A DNA stretch of 20,221 bases from contig CAMWOK010000019.1 in NCBI GenBank assembly GCA_947175845.1, forward strand, positions 1 through 20,221. The letters are read 5' to 3'. Source of the DNA: an uncultured Lachnospiraceae bacterium (GTDB taxonomy: Bacteria > Bacillota > Clostridia > Lachnospirales > Lachnospiraceae). The translations under genes were made by a program, and so were the position numbers. Under the pieces are notes generated by a model that was given only the letters and a program-made list of their open reading frames with translations, was not told where the DNA came from and did not search any database. Below, in pieces: positions 1-6,796 of this stretch (its first letter is position 1; each line of letters opens with the position of its first letter).

Positions 1-168
1 GTCGTATATCTGGACAATGAAAATTTCCCTAAAGTTGAGATCGCGCTGTACCGGTATGACGGGGATGAATGTGTTGCAGTCGTGGACGGGGAAGTGGTGT
101 CATTTGTGCAGCGTTCTGCAGTGGTGGATTTAATCGAAGCGGTTTACGGGATTGTGCTGAATGAATGA
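1..168 (+). CDS. C-terminal end of an unrecognised protein (partial)
   Basis: An open frame enters from the left edge in frame 1 and stops at TGA 166-168, giving the last 55 residues of a protein that starts outside the window. The fragment is acidic and predicted beta-rich, with a DGDECVAVVDGEVVSFV stretch followed by an amphipathic helix ending in IVLNE. This loosely resembles the C-terminus of DUF4340-type proteins of Clostridia, but that is a memory-based impression, not a demonstrated match. No signal peptide, membrane segment or catalytic motif is visible in this piece. No clear terminator follows within the next 100 bases, so read-through toward the GH25 gene is possible. Confidence 0.6.
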   Translation, partial: VVYLDNENFPKVEIALYRYDGDECVAVVDGEVVSFVQRSAVVDLIEAVYGIVLNE

Positions 169-297
169 AGCTTTCAATGTACAAAAGTGCGCATCATAAT
201 ATTTATCAAAAAGCATGGCGTACAGCGGTGAAAATGATGCAAAAATGATGCATGTTTGTTTTATGCTGGTATAAGGTGGGGGAATTGTGTAAAGAAC

Positions 298-338
298 TGC
301 GGAGAAAAAACTGCGCAGTTTCTAAATCATTCTCCGCA
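298..338 (+). other. Nested inverted repeat in the GH25 upstream region
   Basis: TGCGGAGAA (298-306) is exactly complementary to TTCTCCGCA (330-338). Between them lies a perfect 14-bp palindrome, AAACTGCGCAGTTT (308-321). No T-run follows, so this is not an obvious rho-independent terminator. It sits about 70 bases before the GH25 start and could be a leader RNA structure or a protein-binding dyad. The rest of 169-397 holds no gene that I recognise and no confident promoter. Confidence 0.5.
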
Positions 339-406
339 CAGGGATGTGAGATACAGATGATGGATAGAATAGATGGAAAACAGTCTGGCAGAAAACAGAG
401 GTGCAG

Positions 407-1258
407 ATGGAGCAGAATCATAAGAATATAGATGCCGCGAAAGAAAAAGCAACGCAGAGAAAAAGAAAGAAAAAGAAATGGCTGCCGATCGTGGGGCTTT
501 TTGTCCTTGCAGCGGCGGCGCTCTTTGGCATTGGTGCGCTTGTGCTGCGCAAGGTCATCAAGATTAACCCGATCTTTGCGGATGGCTACGAGGTGCGCGG
601 TGTGGATGTGTCCCACTACCAGGGGACGATAGACTGGGAGGTTTTGTCGCGGCAGAATCTGGATTTTGCGTTCATCAAGGCGACGGAGGGCAGCACGCAT
701 GTAGATGACCGTTTCCAGGACAACTGGCAGGCGGCGGGACAGACACATCTGTATCTGGGCGCGTACCACTTTTTCAGCTTTGACAGCGAGGGGGACCGGC
801 AGGCAGCCTCCTTTATAGAGACGGTCGGAAATCTCGACGGGAAGCTGGCCCCGGTGATCGATGTGGAGTTCTACGGGACGAAGTGGAGCAATCCGCCGGA
901 TCGGGCGGATGTGGTGGAAAATCTGCGCGCCATGCTGGATGTGCTGGAGCAGCAGTATCAGATGAAACCGATTATCTATACGACGTACACCGTTTACAAC
1001 AGCTATATCAAGGGGGAGTTTGAGGAGTATCCGCTGTGGGTGCGGAGCGTCTACTGCCCGCCGACCGTTTTCTTTGGGAATAAATGGAGTTTCTGGCAGT
1101 ATATGGACACCGCGATGCTCGACGGGTACGCCGGGGACCAGAAGTATATTGATATGAATGTGTTCCGGGGGACGCGGGAGGAGCTGGAAGCGTTGATGAT
1201 TCAACCACTGGTTGATGCCGATTCAACGAACACTTGCTATGAAAAGACAACAGAATAG
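407..1258 (+). CDS. Membrane-anchored GH25 family lysozyme (N-acetylmuramidase)
   Basis: This is a 283-residue glycoside hydrolase family 25 protein, a family that cleaves the MurNAc-GlcNAc bond of peptidoglycan. Residues 1-24 are strongly basic (RKRKKKK), followed by a single membrane segment at about 25-47, so the enzyme is probably tethered with its catalytic domain outside. The GH25 barrel begins at GVDVSHYQG (Asp67) and carries the acidic pair in PVIDVEF (Asp152, Glu154). The aromatic strand WSFWQY near the end is also typical. Start choice: a GTG at 401 is in frame, but AGAGG at 396-400 spaces better to the ATG at 407. A terminator follows directly. It is the first of two wall-hydrolase genes in the window. 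The family is secure; a role in cell-wall turnover rather than defence against competitors is inferred. Confidence 0.92.
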   Translation: MEQNHKNIDAAKEKATQRKRKKKKWLPIVGLFVLAAAALFGIGALVLRKVIKINPIFADGYEVRGVDVSHYQGTIDWEVLSRQNLDFAFIKATEGSTHVDDRFQDNWQAAGQTHLYLGAYHFFSFDSEGDRQAASFIETVGNLDGKLAPVIDVEFYGTKWSNPPDRADVVENLRAMLDVLEQQYQMKPIIYTTYTVYNSYIKGEFEEYPLWVRSVYCPPTVFFGNKWSFWQYMDTAMLDGYAGDQKYIDMNVFRGTREELEALMIQPLVDADSTNTCYEKTTE

Positions 1259-1268
1259 GATATACTCC

Positions 1269-1317
1269 AATCAGCTGGTGCCGCACAGGATACAGAGGCA
1301 TCAGCTGATTCATTTTT
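1269..1317 (+). terminator. Rho-independent terminator after the GH25 gene
   Basis: A 14-bp stem (1269-1282 with 1297-1310, one G-U pair) encloses a 14-base loop and is followed by CATTTTTG. It lies 10 bases after the GH25 stop, so the ABC transporter genes probably have their own promoter or depend on read-through. Confidence 0.8.
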
Positions 1318-1352
1318 GTGCACAACAGCCGCGCAAAGGGCAGTTGGTGCAC
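1318..1352 (+). other. Hairpin just upstream of the ABC transporter ribosome binding site
   Basis: GTGCACAAC (1318-1326) pairs with GTT-G-GTGCAC (1343-1352), a 9-bp stem with one bulged G. It lies between the GH25 terminator and the AAAGGAGG ribosome binding site (1357-1364) of the next gene. It has no T-run. It could affect translation start or mRNA stability; no function is shown. Confidence 0.4.
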
Positions 1353-1373
1353 TGATAAAGGAGGAAACCAGAC

Positions 1374-3002
1374 ATGTTTTTACATGCAGACAAAGCACAT
1401 ACAGACAAATGCTGTGATATCCGAAAGGAAATTCTGTTCCAGGCAGTGGCCGGTATCATTGAAAACAGTTGTTCTATACTGTTTATGCTCGTGCTGGCAG
1501 ACCTGACCGACTTCATCCTGCAGGGGGATGCGGAGCACTTTTGGCAAGGTGCATGGTTGGCAGCAGTTCTCATGATTTTTCAGGCGGCAATGTCCTGCCT
1601 TGAATACCAGTTTGCATATCGGTGCGAGGCAGCGTGCGGAAAGTGGCTCAGGAGCAGGGTCTATCAGGGGCTGTTGTACGGCAGGAGGGAGGAAATTGAC
1701 CGGCCTGGTGTGCTCAACACCTACAATACCTCGATCGGAGCGCTGCAAACCTATTGTTCGTCCATCGCAGATTACTTTGTTTTGTGTGCCACAATCGTTG
1801 CAGCATCCGCGGCCATGCTGCGGATCAACACAACTCTGCTGTTTGGTTCCGTGCTGCTGATTCCGTTTGCGGGGTATCTGGGCAGACGGGTCAACAATGT
1901 CCTACAGAGAAAAGAGGAGGTCATTGTTCGCAGCAGGGAGAACATCAACTACAATACCAAACAGATTCTGGACGGATTTTACAGCATCAAGGCATATGGG
2001 ATGGAGGACAGGTTTACTGCCATCCTCACAAGGGACACAGAGAAGCTCGCGAAGCTGGAGAAGGAGATGGACAGGGTTGAATCAATACAGGGAAGGCTGT
2101 CCATCGCCCTGCAGTATCTGCCGAAGCTGGCGATGCTGCTCCTTGGAGGCTGGATGTGTCTGTGCGGCAGACTCACGGTGGGACAGCTCCTTGCGGCAAA
2201 CACTGTAATCTGGTATATCGTCAGCCCTGCGCAGTCCCTGCTGGAGCTGTTGAAAAACAGGAGGCTGCTGCAGCCAAAGCAGCAAAAAGTGCGCGCGCAG
2301 ATGATGCAGGCAGATGCAAAAGACTCTGTGATGACAGGGAATATAAGTTCGAAATCTGTGCGGACAAACACAGCTGCAGACAAGCCAGTCATCACTTTTC
2401 AGAATGTCAGTTTTTCCTATGACGGACAGCGCAGGGTACTCGACGATGTGAGTCTCGATATCAGAAAAGGAGAACATGTCCTGCTCGCCGGAAGGAGCGG
2501 GGAGGGGAAGAGCACGCTTGTTAAGCTGCTCTGCGGACAGTGCACTCCGGACAGCGGGCGCGCGCAGACGGACGGGAAGCTCGTGTTTATTCCACAGGAA
2601 CCATACCTGTTCAGCGGCACCCTGCGGGAAAATATCTGTGTGGGAAGCGCAGTCGGAGAGTCCAGGCTTCGCCAGATTGTCGACGCGGCGGGCTTAGAGG
2701 CGTTTGTCAACGCGCAAAAGTACGGTCTGGATACCCGGATTGGGGAGGAGGGCACCTCTGTTTCCGGCGGACAGCGCAGGCGGATTGCGCTCGCGCGCGC
2801 AATGGCGCAGGACGCGGCGGTCTATGTGCTGGATGAGCCGTTTTCCGAGCTGGACAGTGAAACGTCCGCCAGCGTGCAGGATCGGATGTCGCGGGTTCTT
2901 TCGGACAGGACCGTTGTGATGATTTCGCACCAGGACATCACAGACTGGCATCATGCATACACAACATACCACATCGGGGGAGGGAAACTTTGTTATGAAT
3001 AA
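1374..3002 (+). CDS. ABC exporter half-transporter, permease fused to ATPase (subunit 1)
   Basis: This 542-residue protein has an N-terminal type I exporter membrane domain (about 1-300, roughly six hydrophobic segments) fused to an ATP-binding domain (about 338-540). Visible ATPase motifs are Walker A GRSGEGKST (373-381), Q-loop Gln408, signature SVSGGQRRR (462-470), Walker B VYVLDE with catalytic Glu488, and H-loop His519. All residues needed for ATP hydrolysis are present. AAAGGAGG at 1357-1364 supports the ATG start. The gene overlaps the next, a second half-transporter of similar length, by 8 bases, so the two are probably translated together and form a heterodimer. The substrate cannot be read from the sequence; lipids, drugs or peptides are all possible. 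No peptidase C39 domain is present at the N-terminus, which argues against a leader-cleaving bacteriocin exporter. Confidence 0.93.
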   Translation: MFLHADKAHTDKCCDIRKEILFQAVAGIIENSCSILFMLVLADLTDFILQGDAEHFWQGAWLAAVLMIFQAAMSCLEYQFAYRCEAACGKWLRSRVYQGLLYGRREEIDRPGVLNTYNTSIGALQTYCSSIADYFVLCATIVAASAAMLRINTTLLFGSVLLIPFAGYLGRRVNNVLQRKEEVIVRSRENINYNTKQILDGFYSIKAYGMEDRFTAILTRDTEKLAKLEKEMDRVESIQGRLSIALQYLPKLAMLLLGGWMCLCGRLTVGQLLAANTVIWYIVSPAQSLLELLKNRRLLQPKQQKVRAQMMQADAKDSVMTGNISSKSVRTNTAADKPVITFQNVSFSYDGQRRVLDDVSLDIRKGEHVLLAGRSGEGKSTLVKLLCGQCTPDSGRAQTDGKLVFIPQEPYLFSGTLRENICVGSAVGESRLRQIVDAAGLEAFVNAQKYGLDTRIGEEGTSVSGGQRRRIALARAMAQDAAVYVLDEPFSELDSETSASVQDRMSRVLSDRTVVMISHQDITDWHHAYTTYHIGGGKLCYE

Positions 3003-4629
3003 TAATCTGCGCATAGGACTTTCTTATCTTGGAAAAAACAAACTGCGGTACGCAGCGGCAGTGGTTCTGAGCAGTGCGATCAAGTCGTTCTGCTACAATA
3101 TTGTCCTCGCCATCGTGATGAAGAATGTGATCGATGCCGTTTCGTTTCAGGAGAAGGCACTGTTTGTGCGCGGCCTTGTTCTGGCGGGGGGATCCTTTCT
3201 CGTGGCGTTTGCCGCGGAACCCATTGTCGCGCGGGTCAGGAAAGCAGTGGTGCGCGAGCTGACGGCAGCCCTTAGGATACAGCTTGCAGAACAGGTCGTG
3301 GGACTATCCGCAGCGCAGTATGAATCGCTGCATGCCGGGGAGGTTCTCACGACCATCGTGCAGGATGTGCAGAAGCTGGAGGAGCTGTATCTTGTCTGCA
3401 TTCCAAACCTGTGCTTTGCTGTTCTCCACGGTGTGGCTGCAATGTTCATTATGGTGTACTATAGTCCGTTATTGTGTGTCGTCGCGATTCTGCTGGGGCT
3501 GGTGCAGACAGCGGTGGGCAGAATTGCGGGCAGAAAAATTCAGCACCTGGCTGGTGAGCGGCAGCGCGCGGCTGGCAGTGTGCTGCAGCAGGTGATGGAG
3601 ACGATCGACGGGCGGGAGGACATTGACGGCTGCGGTGCGCAGTCTTATTTTAGCGGGCGGTTTGCGCGCAGGCTGGCGTGTCTTGCCAAGAAGGAGTGGC
3701 GGGTGCGCATGGCGTCGGGTACGGTTTCTGTCATGGACAATCTGCTCTTTTTGTGCGGCCGCCTGATGATTATGAGCGTCGGGCTTGTGTGCGTGCAGCA
3801 CGGATTCCTGTCAGTCGGAGTTATTGCGGCAGTATTGAACCTGCAGGGAAATGCGGCATATCTGTTTCAGAATTACACCTCCTTCTCAGTCGGACTCGCC
3901 AACTGTATTCCGTCCATAGAGCGGATTGTCAGCCTTCTGCAGCTGCCGGGTGACAGTGTGGGTGAACAGACCCGGTTCAATGTACCCGCACCAGAGTCGA
4001 TCGTGCTCGATCACATCGCATTTGCCTATCCGGGCGACCAGACCGTGCTCGCGGATGTCAGTATGAAGTTTGAGAAAGGAAAGTTTTACTGTATTGTGGG
4101 GGAGAGCGGCAGCGGCAAGTCCACCTTGCAGAAGCTGCTGTTAAAGTTTTATGAGCCACAGAGCGGAATGTATGGAATTGGCGGCTGTCCAAGCACTGCG
4201 CTTCCGTGCGGGGAGGTGCGGTCGCAGTTTGCCTATGTGGGACAGAACAGCAATCTGTTTGCGATGTCTGTCGGTGAGAATCTCCGGCTTGTAAAGGAGG
4301 ATGCCAGCGAGCAGGAGCTTGAACGGGCGTGCAGGGATGCGGCGGCGTATGACTTTATCGCGGAGCAGGGCGGATATGACTACGAGATAGACAGCAGTCT
4401 TGACAACCTTTCCGGCGGACAGAAGCAGCGGCTTGAGCTGGCGCGGATGTTTCTGAGCGATCGTCCCGTCTGGCTGATTGACGAGGGGACAGCGCATTTG
4501 GATCCGGACACCGAGAGGCGGGTGATGGAGCGCATCCTGGCACACAAGCAGGACAAAATTATCATCATGGTCACACACCATGCGCATTTACTTCCTTACG
4601 CGGATGTTGTGTATCGTTTGGGGGCTTGA
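2995..4629 (+). CDS. ABC exporter half-transporter, permease fused to ATPase (subunit 2)
   Basis: This 544-residue partner has a membrane domain at about 15-310 and an ATPase domain at about 335-540. Walker A is GESGSGKST (369-377), Q-loop Gln417, signature NLSGGQKQR (471-479), Walker B VWLIDE with Glu497 followed by GTAHLD, and the switch histidine is His528 in THH. The start chosen is ATG 2995, preceded by a GGGGGAGGG ribosome binding site; an in-frame ATG at 2953 would lie deep inside the upstream gene. The 8-base overlap with the upstream stop suggests translational coupling. Both ATP sites of the heterodimer appear catalytically complete, unlike many heterodimeric exporters in which one site is degenerate. 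The substrate is unknown. Confidence 0.93.
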   Translation: MNNNLRIGLSYLGKNKLRYAAAVVLSSAIKSFCYNIVLAIVMKNVIDAVSFQEKALFVRGLVLAGGSFLVAFAAEPIVARVRKAVVRELTAALRIQLAEQVVGLSAAQYESLHAGEVLTTIVQDVQKLEELYLVCIPNLCFAVLHGVAAMFIMVYYSPLLCVVAILLGLVQTAVGRIAGRKIQHLAGERQRAAGSVLQQVMETIDGREDIDGCGAQSYFSGRFARRLACLAKKEWRVRMASGTVSVMDNLLFLCGRLMIMSVGLVCVQHGFLSVGVIAAVLNLQGNAAYLFQNYTSFSVGLANCIPSIERIVSLLQLPGDSVGEQTRFNVPAPESIVLDHIAFAYPGDQTVLADVSMKFEKGKFYCIVGESGSGKSTLQKLLLKFYEPQSGMYGIGGCPSTALPCGEVRSQFAYVGQNSNLFAMSVGENLRLVKEDASEQELERACRDAAAYDFIAEQGGYDYEIDSSLDNLSGGQKQRLELARMFLSDRPVWLIDEGTAHLDPDTERRVMERILAHKQDKIIIMVTHHAHLLPYADVVYRLGA

Positions 4630-4742
4630 TAATTTTTCAGAAATATATTATAGTTATGAAGGTAACAATGTATAAACTGCAATGATTCAGGCACACTAAT
4701 ACAAAAGTGTCAGAAGAGATGACATAACAGGAGGAGGATAAA

Positions 4743-4937
4743 ATGGCAGAGATAACGAAGGATATGACAATCGGTGAGATTTTGCAGAAAAAGCCGGAGG
4801 TTGCGCCCGTGCTTATGGAAATGGGAATGCACTGCCTTGGCTGCCCGTCCGCGCAGGGCGAGTCTCTTGCGGAGGCTGCGATGGTTCACGGGATGGACAT
4901 TGATGCGCTGATGGACAAGATTGCAAAGCTTGCATAG
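4743..4937 (+). CDS. DUF1858 domain protein (small CxxC protein)
   Basis: This is a 64-residue protein that is entirely a DUF1858 domain. The N-terminal ITKDMTIGEIL motif, the run of helices and the MHCLGCPSA segment with Cys31 and Cys34 (CxxC) are typical. Family members occur alone or fused to redox or hybrid-cluster-type proteins; the cysteines suggest a redox or metal role, but the function is not established. AGGAGG at about 4730-4736 precedes the ATG. It lies 113 bases after the ABC transporter with no clear terminator between them, and it is closed by a strong bidirectional terminator. Confidence 0.93.
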   Translation: MAEITKDMTIGEILQKKPEVAPVLMEMGMHCLGCPSAQGESLAEAAMVHGMDIDALMDKIAKLA

Positions 4938-4951
4938 CGGTCGAAACCATT

Positions 4952-4986
4952 AAAAAAAGTCTGCGACAAAGTCGTGGACTTTTTTT
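4952..4986. terminator. Bidirectional terminator between the DUF1858 gene and mecA
   Basis: A 16-bp stem (4952-4967 with 4971-4986, including two G-U pairs) has a 3-base loop. It starts with seven A and ends in a T-run, so it can work on both strands. It serves the convergent DUF1858 and mecA genes. Confidence 0.9.
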
Positions 4987-5025
4987 ATGATCGACTGCAG
5001 TTTTATGCGTATACAGTTCATGTGC

Positions 5026-5811
5026 CTACACCATGGACAGCGCCTGGATCGCCTTATCCTTAATGATGGGCTCAAAGTGCTCCTCCATGTACGCCTCGCT
5101 GGCGGAAGCAATCTTCTCGGGATTTCCGTACTCGGAGAGCATGTTGCAAATCTTGTTGAATTCCTCGGGCGTGTGGTTAGACTGAGCGACTACCAGCAGA
5201 TAACCGGAAGTCTTCTCATTCTTGTACAGCGAATTTTTTCCGCTGTAGTGCTGTGCCAGAATGTGTGCAAGGCGTGTGACCTGATTGAGGGACTCAAAGC
5301 CGTAGATGCGCGTCAAATCGATGCCGATCGCCTGCTTCGCATTGCGGGCCGTGCGCAGCTTTGCCTTGTCTGAGCCGCCTTGCGTCTCCTCGCCGGATTC
5401 TGCGAGATGGTTGTCATGAATCTTTTTAAACAGGTCAAGCACGTCGTCAGCACCCTCGGAGAGGCTCTGAAGCATGCTGTCAAGCGTCGAGCCGAGATCG
5501 TCCTCCTCATACTCGTCGTGAACGGAGGGCGCAAATTTAGAGAAGCGTGTGTCGAGCTCCTCGGGATCTTCGACTTTGGTGATAACCAGGACAATGCACT
5601 CGGAGTTGAGCGGTATTGCTTCTATCATAAGTGGAATATCGTCAGCATCAAATCCAAATTCATAAGAGGCCTGCTGCATCATGTCGCGGAACAGGTTCTT
5701 GGCTTTCTCCGTTCCGTAGGCAAGCTCGCTGATCTTGAGCTCGCGGTCAGCCAGATCTGCCTTGGTAAGTGTGCAGCGAATTTGATGGTCATTTACTTTT
5801 TCGATTTTCAT
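5026..5811 (-). CDS. mecA: MecA/YpbH/NegA-type adaptor protein
   Basis: This 261-residue adaptor belongs to the MecA family, which in Bacillus delivers substrates such as ComK to the ClpC/ClpP protease. The N-terminal domain (about 1-85) has the typical MKIEKVNDHQIRCTL start and the ELAYGTEKAKNLFRDMMQQA segment. It is followed by IPLMIEAIPL and by VITKVEDPEELDTRFSKFAP. A Glu/Asp-rich linker (about 100-140) leads to a C-terminal domain with alternating strands and helices, which in the family contacts ClpC. Start choice: a GTG at 5820 is in frame, but the TGAGG ribosome binding site is only 2 bases from it and spaces better to the ATG at 5811. The gene is alone on the minus strand, with its own promoter and terminator. 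Its targets in this organism cannot be inferred. Confidence 0.95.
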   Translation of the reverse strand: MKIEKVNDHQIRCTLTKADLADRELKISELAYGTEKAKNLFRDMMQQASYEFGFDADDIPLMIEAIPLNSECIVLVITKVEDPEELDTRFSKFAPSVHDEYEEDDLGSTLDSMLQSLSEGADDVLDLFKKIHDNHLAESGEETQGGSDKAKLRTARNAKQAIGIDLTRIYGFESLNQVTRLAHILAQHYSGKNSLYKNEKTSGYLLVVAQSNHTPEEFNKICNMLSEYGNPEKIASASEAYMEEHFEPIIKDKAIQALSMV

Positions 5812-5945
5812 ATTTTTCACATCCTCACTATTTGCAGCTGTCCGGAATCAGGCACCGTCTGTCCACGGGTTCTCAGAAATGCTCTGAAGGGTCACTGCTG
5901 TTTTTTATATTGCCTTGAGATATAGTGTCCTGCGTATTGTCCGAA

Positions 5946-5972
5946 GTCCGTTTTATATGCAAAATAACGGAC
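5946..5972 (-). other. Hairpin at the predicted 5' end of the mecA mRNA
   Basis: GTCCGTT (5946-5952) and AACGGAC (5966-5972) form a perfect 7-bp stem with a 13-base loop. The predicted start of transcription is near 5976, so the stem would begin within a few bases of the mRNA 5' end. The mecA leader is then about 165 bases long. 5'-terminal hairpins commonly slow RNA decay; that role here is inferred. Confidence 0.45.
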
Positions 5973-5982
5973 CTTCTCACAT

Positions 5983-6011
5983 ATATTATAATGTAGAGAT
6001 GTATTAGTCAA
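5983..6011 (-). promoter_or_regulatory. Sigma-A promoter for mecA
   Basis: Read on the minus strand, TTGACT (6006-6011) is followed after 17 bases by TAATAT (5983-5988), a near-consensus sigma-A promoter. An overlapping TATAAT (5985-5990) would have a spacer of only 15. It points toward mecA. Confidence 0.75.
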
Positions 6012-6169
6012 TAGGACAGGACCACACTTTTTAAAAAATTTATTTTAATGCCAGAAACCGGTAAATTTAAGGAAGTACGTGTTTTAGTCTATATATCGTC
6101 TGAAATGTCAAAATAACAGATGTTTTTGAAAGAAACTTGTATTAATTTTTACATTTCGGCCGAATTATT

Positions 6170-6200
6170 ACATTTCGATTTGCATAATTTTTCGAAATGT
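6170..6200. repeat. Inverted repeat ACATTTCGA / TCGAAATGT
   Basis: A perfect 9-bp inverted repeat (6170-6178 and 6192-6200) with a 13-base centre. A further direct copy of ACATTTCG lies at 6151-6158 and a shorter GAAATGT at 6102-6108. The repeated, oriented motif suggests binding sites or a structured transcript. Confidence 0.5.
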
Positions 6201-6311
6201 GTTAATAATGCTTGTATGAAGTGTGCTGAGAACAAATTTGATACAGGAAGGAGGCACTGCAGGTTCGTTTCTCATTGTCTTATTAGCTTGTGCTGATCGG
6301 TCAAAATTATT

Positions 6312-6348
6312 TTTCCAAGTCTTAGTTGGGATAAGACGGAAACGTTTC
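6312..6348. other. Stem-loop followed by a CpG-centred palindrome
   Basis: TTTCC (6312-6316) and GTCTTA (6319-6324) pair with TAAGAC (6332-6337) and GGAAA (6338-6342), an 11-bp stem with a 2-base bulge and 7-base loop. Overlapping its end is GAAACGTTTC (6339-6348), a perfect palindrome with a CG centre of the kind used by LacI/CcpA-type regulators. No gene starts within 400 bases. Confidence 0.4.
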
Positions 6349-6767
6349 ACGTTTACATATCCAGAAATCATGTGGTATCTGTTCTGGCTGCTTTAAAAGG
6401 TTTTTATATATCACAGTATGAAACTTTTGGTCTTTGGCATGCATCCGGTAAAGGAAGATGTCGCAGTCTGTGGCAAATTTTATGAAAGAACCCCTCTATG
6501 CGTATCTGCATTCATTCGATCATAAGACGCACAGATTGCCGGGCACCTGCACATTTGGGCAAAATGGCAGCGCTAATAAGACATCTATATTTTATCATAT
6601 GCAGTCAGAAAATGATAGGGACTTTTTTCAGGAAATATTTTGAAAAGCCCTCCTGTTCACTCTAAAACACAAAGCTCAGAAACTGGCAGAAGCTGCAAAG
6701 AGAGCACATGCATAAAATCTTCATAAATTATGGAAAGATTTTTGTGTACTTCATATCAAACTTTTGC

Positions 6768-6773
6768 TATAAT
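6768..6773 (+). promoter_or_regulatory. Extended -10 promoter for the GH18/SH3 gene
   Basis: TATAAT preceded by TTGC gives an extended -10 element. No good -35 is present at 16-18 bases. The expected start of transcription near 6780 leaves a leader of about 17 bases before the gene. Confidence 0.6.
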
Positions 6774-6796
6774 GAGAACAATTGGGAGGTATCCGT

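Larger units (their letters stand above)
6012..6767. other. AT-rich gap with inverted repeats and no convincing gene
   Basis: This stretch separates the mecA promoter from the GH18/SH3 promoter. Open frames of about 60-70 codons exist on both strands, but they lack good ribosome binding sites and recognisable products. It contains a cluster of ACATTTCG/CGAAATGT motifs (6102-6200) and a stem-loop followed by a palindrome (6312-6348), described separately. It may be a regulatory region, a small-RNA locus or decayed sequence. Confidence 0.5.

Noticed and set aside
2953..2994. Upstream in-frame ATG for ABC subunit 2
   Set aside because: It would overlap the previous gene by 50 bases; ATG 2995 has a strong ribosome binding site and the typical 8-base coupled overlap.
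6168..6371. 67-codon frame on the minus strand in the AT-rich gap
   Set aside because: No recognisable product and no good ribosome binding site; it spans the inverted repeats. A real small protein cannot be excluded.
6419..6446. TGAAACTTTT, a good match to an ECF -35 element
   Set aside because: The sequence 16 bases downstream is GCATCC, with no CGTC-like -10, and no gene follows closely.
6458..6643. 61-codon frame on the plus strand in the AT-rich gap
   Set aside because: The possible ribosome binding site is too close to the start, the product is unrecognised, and the only nearby promoter lies downstream of it.
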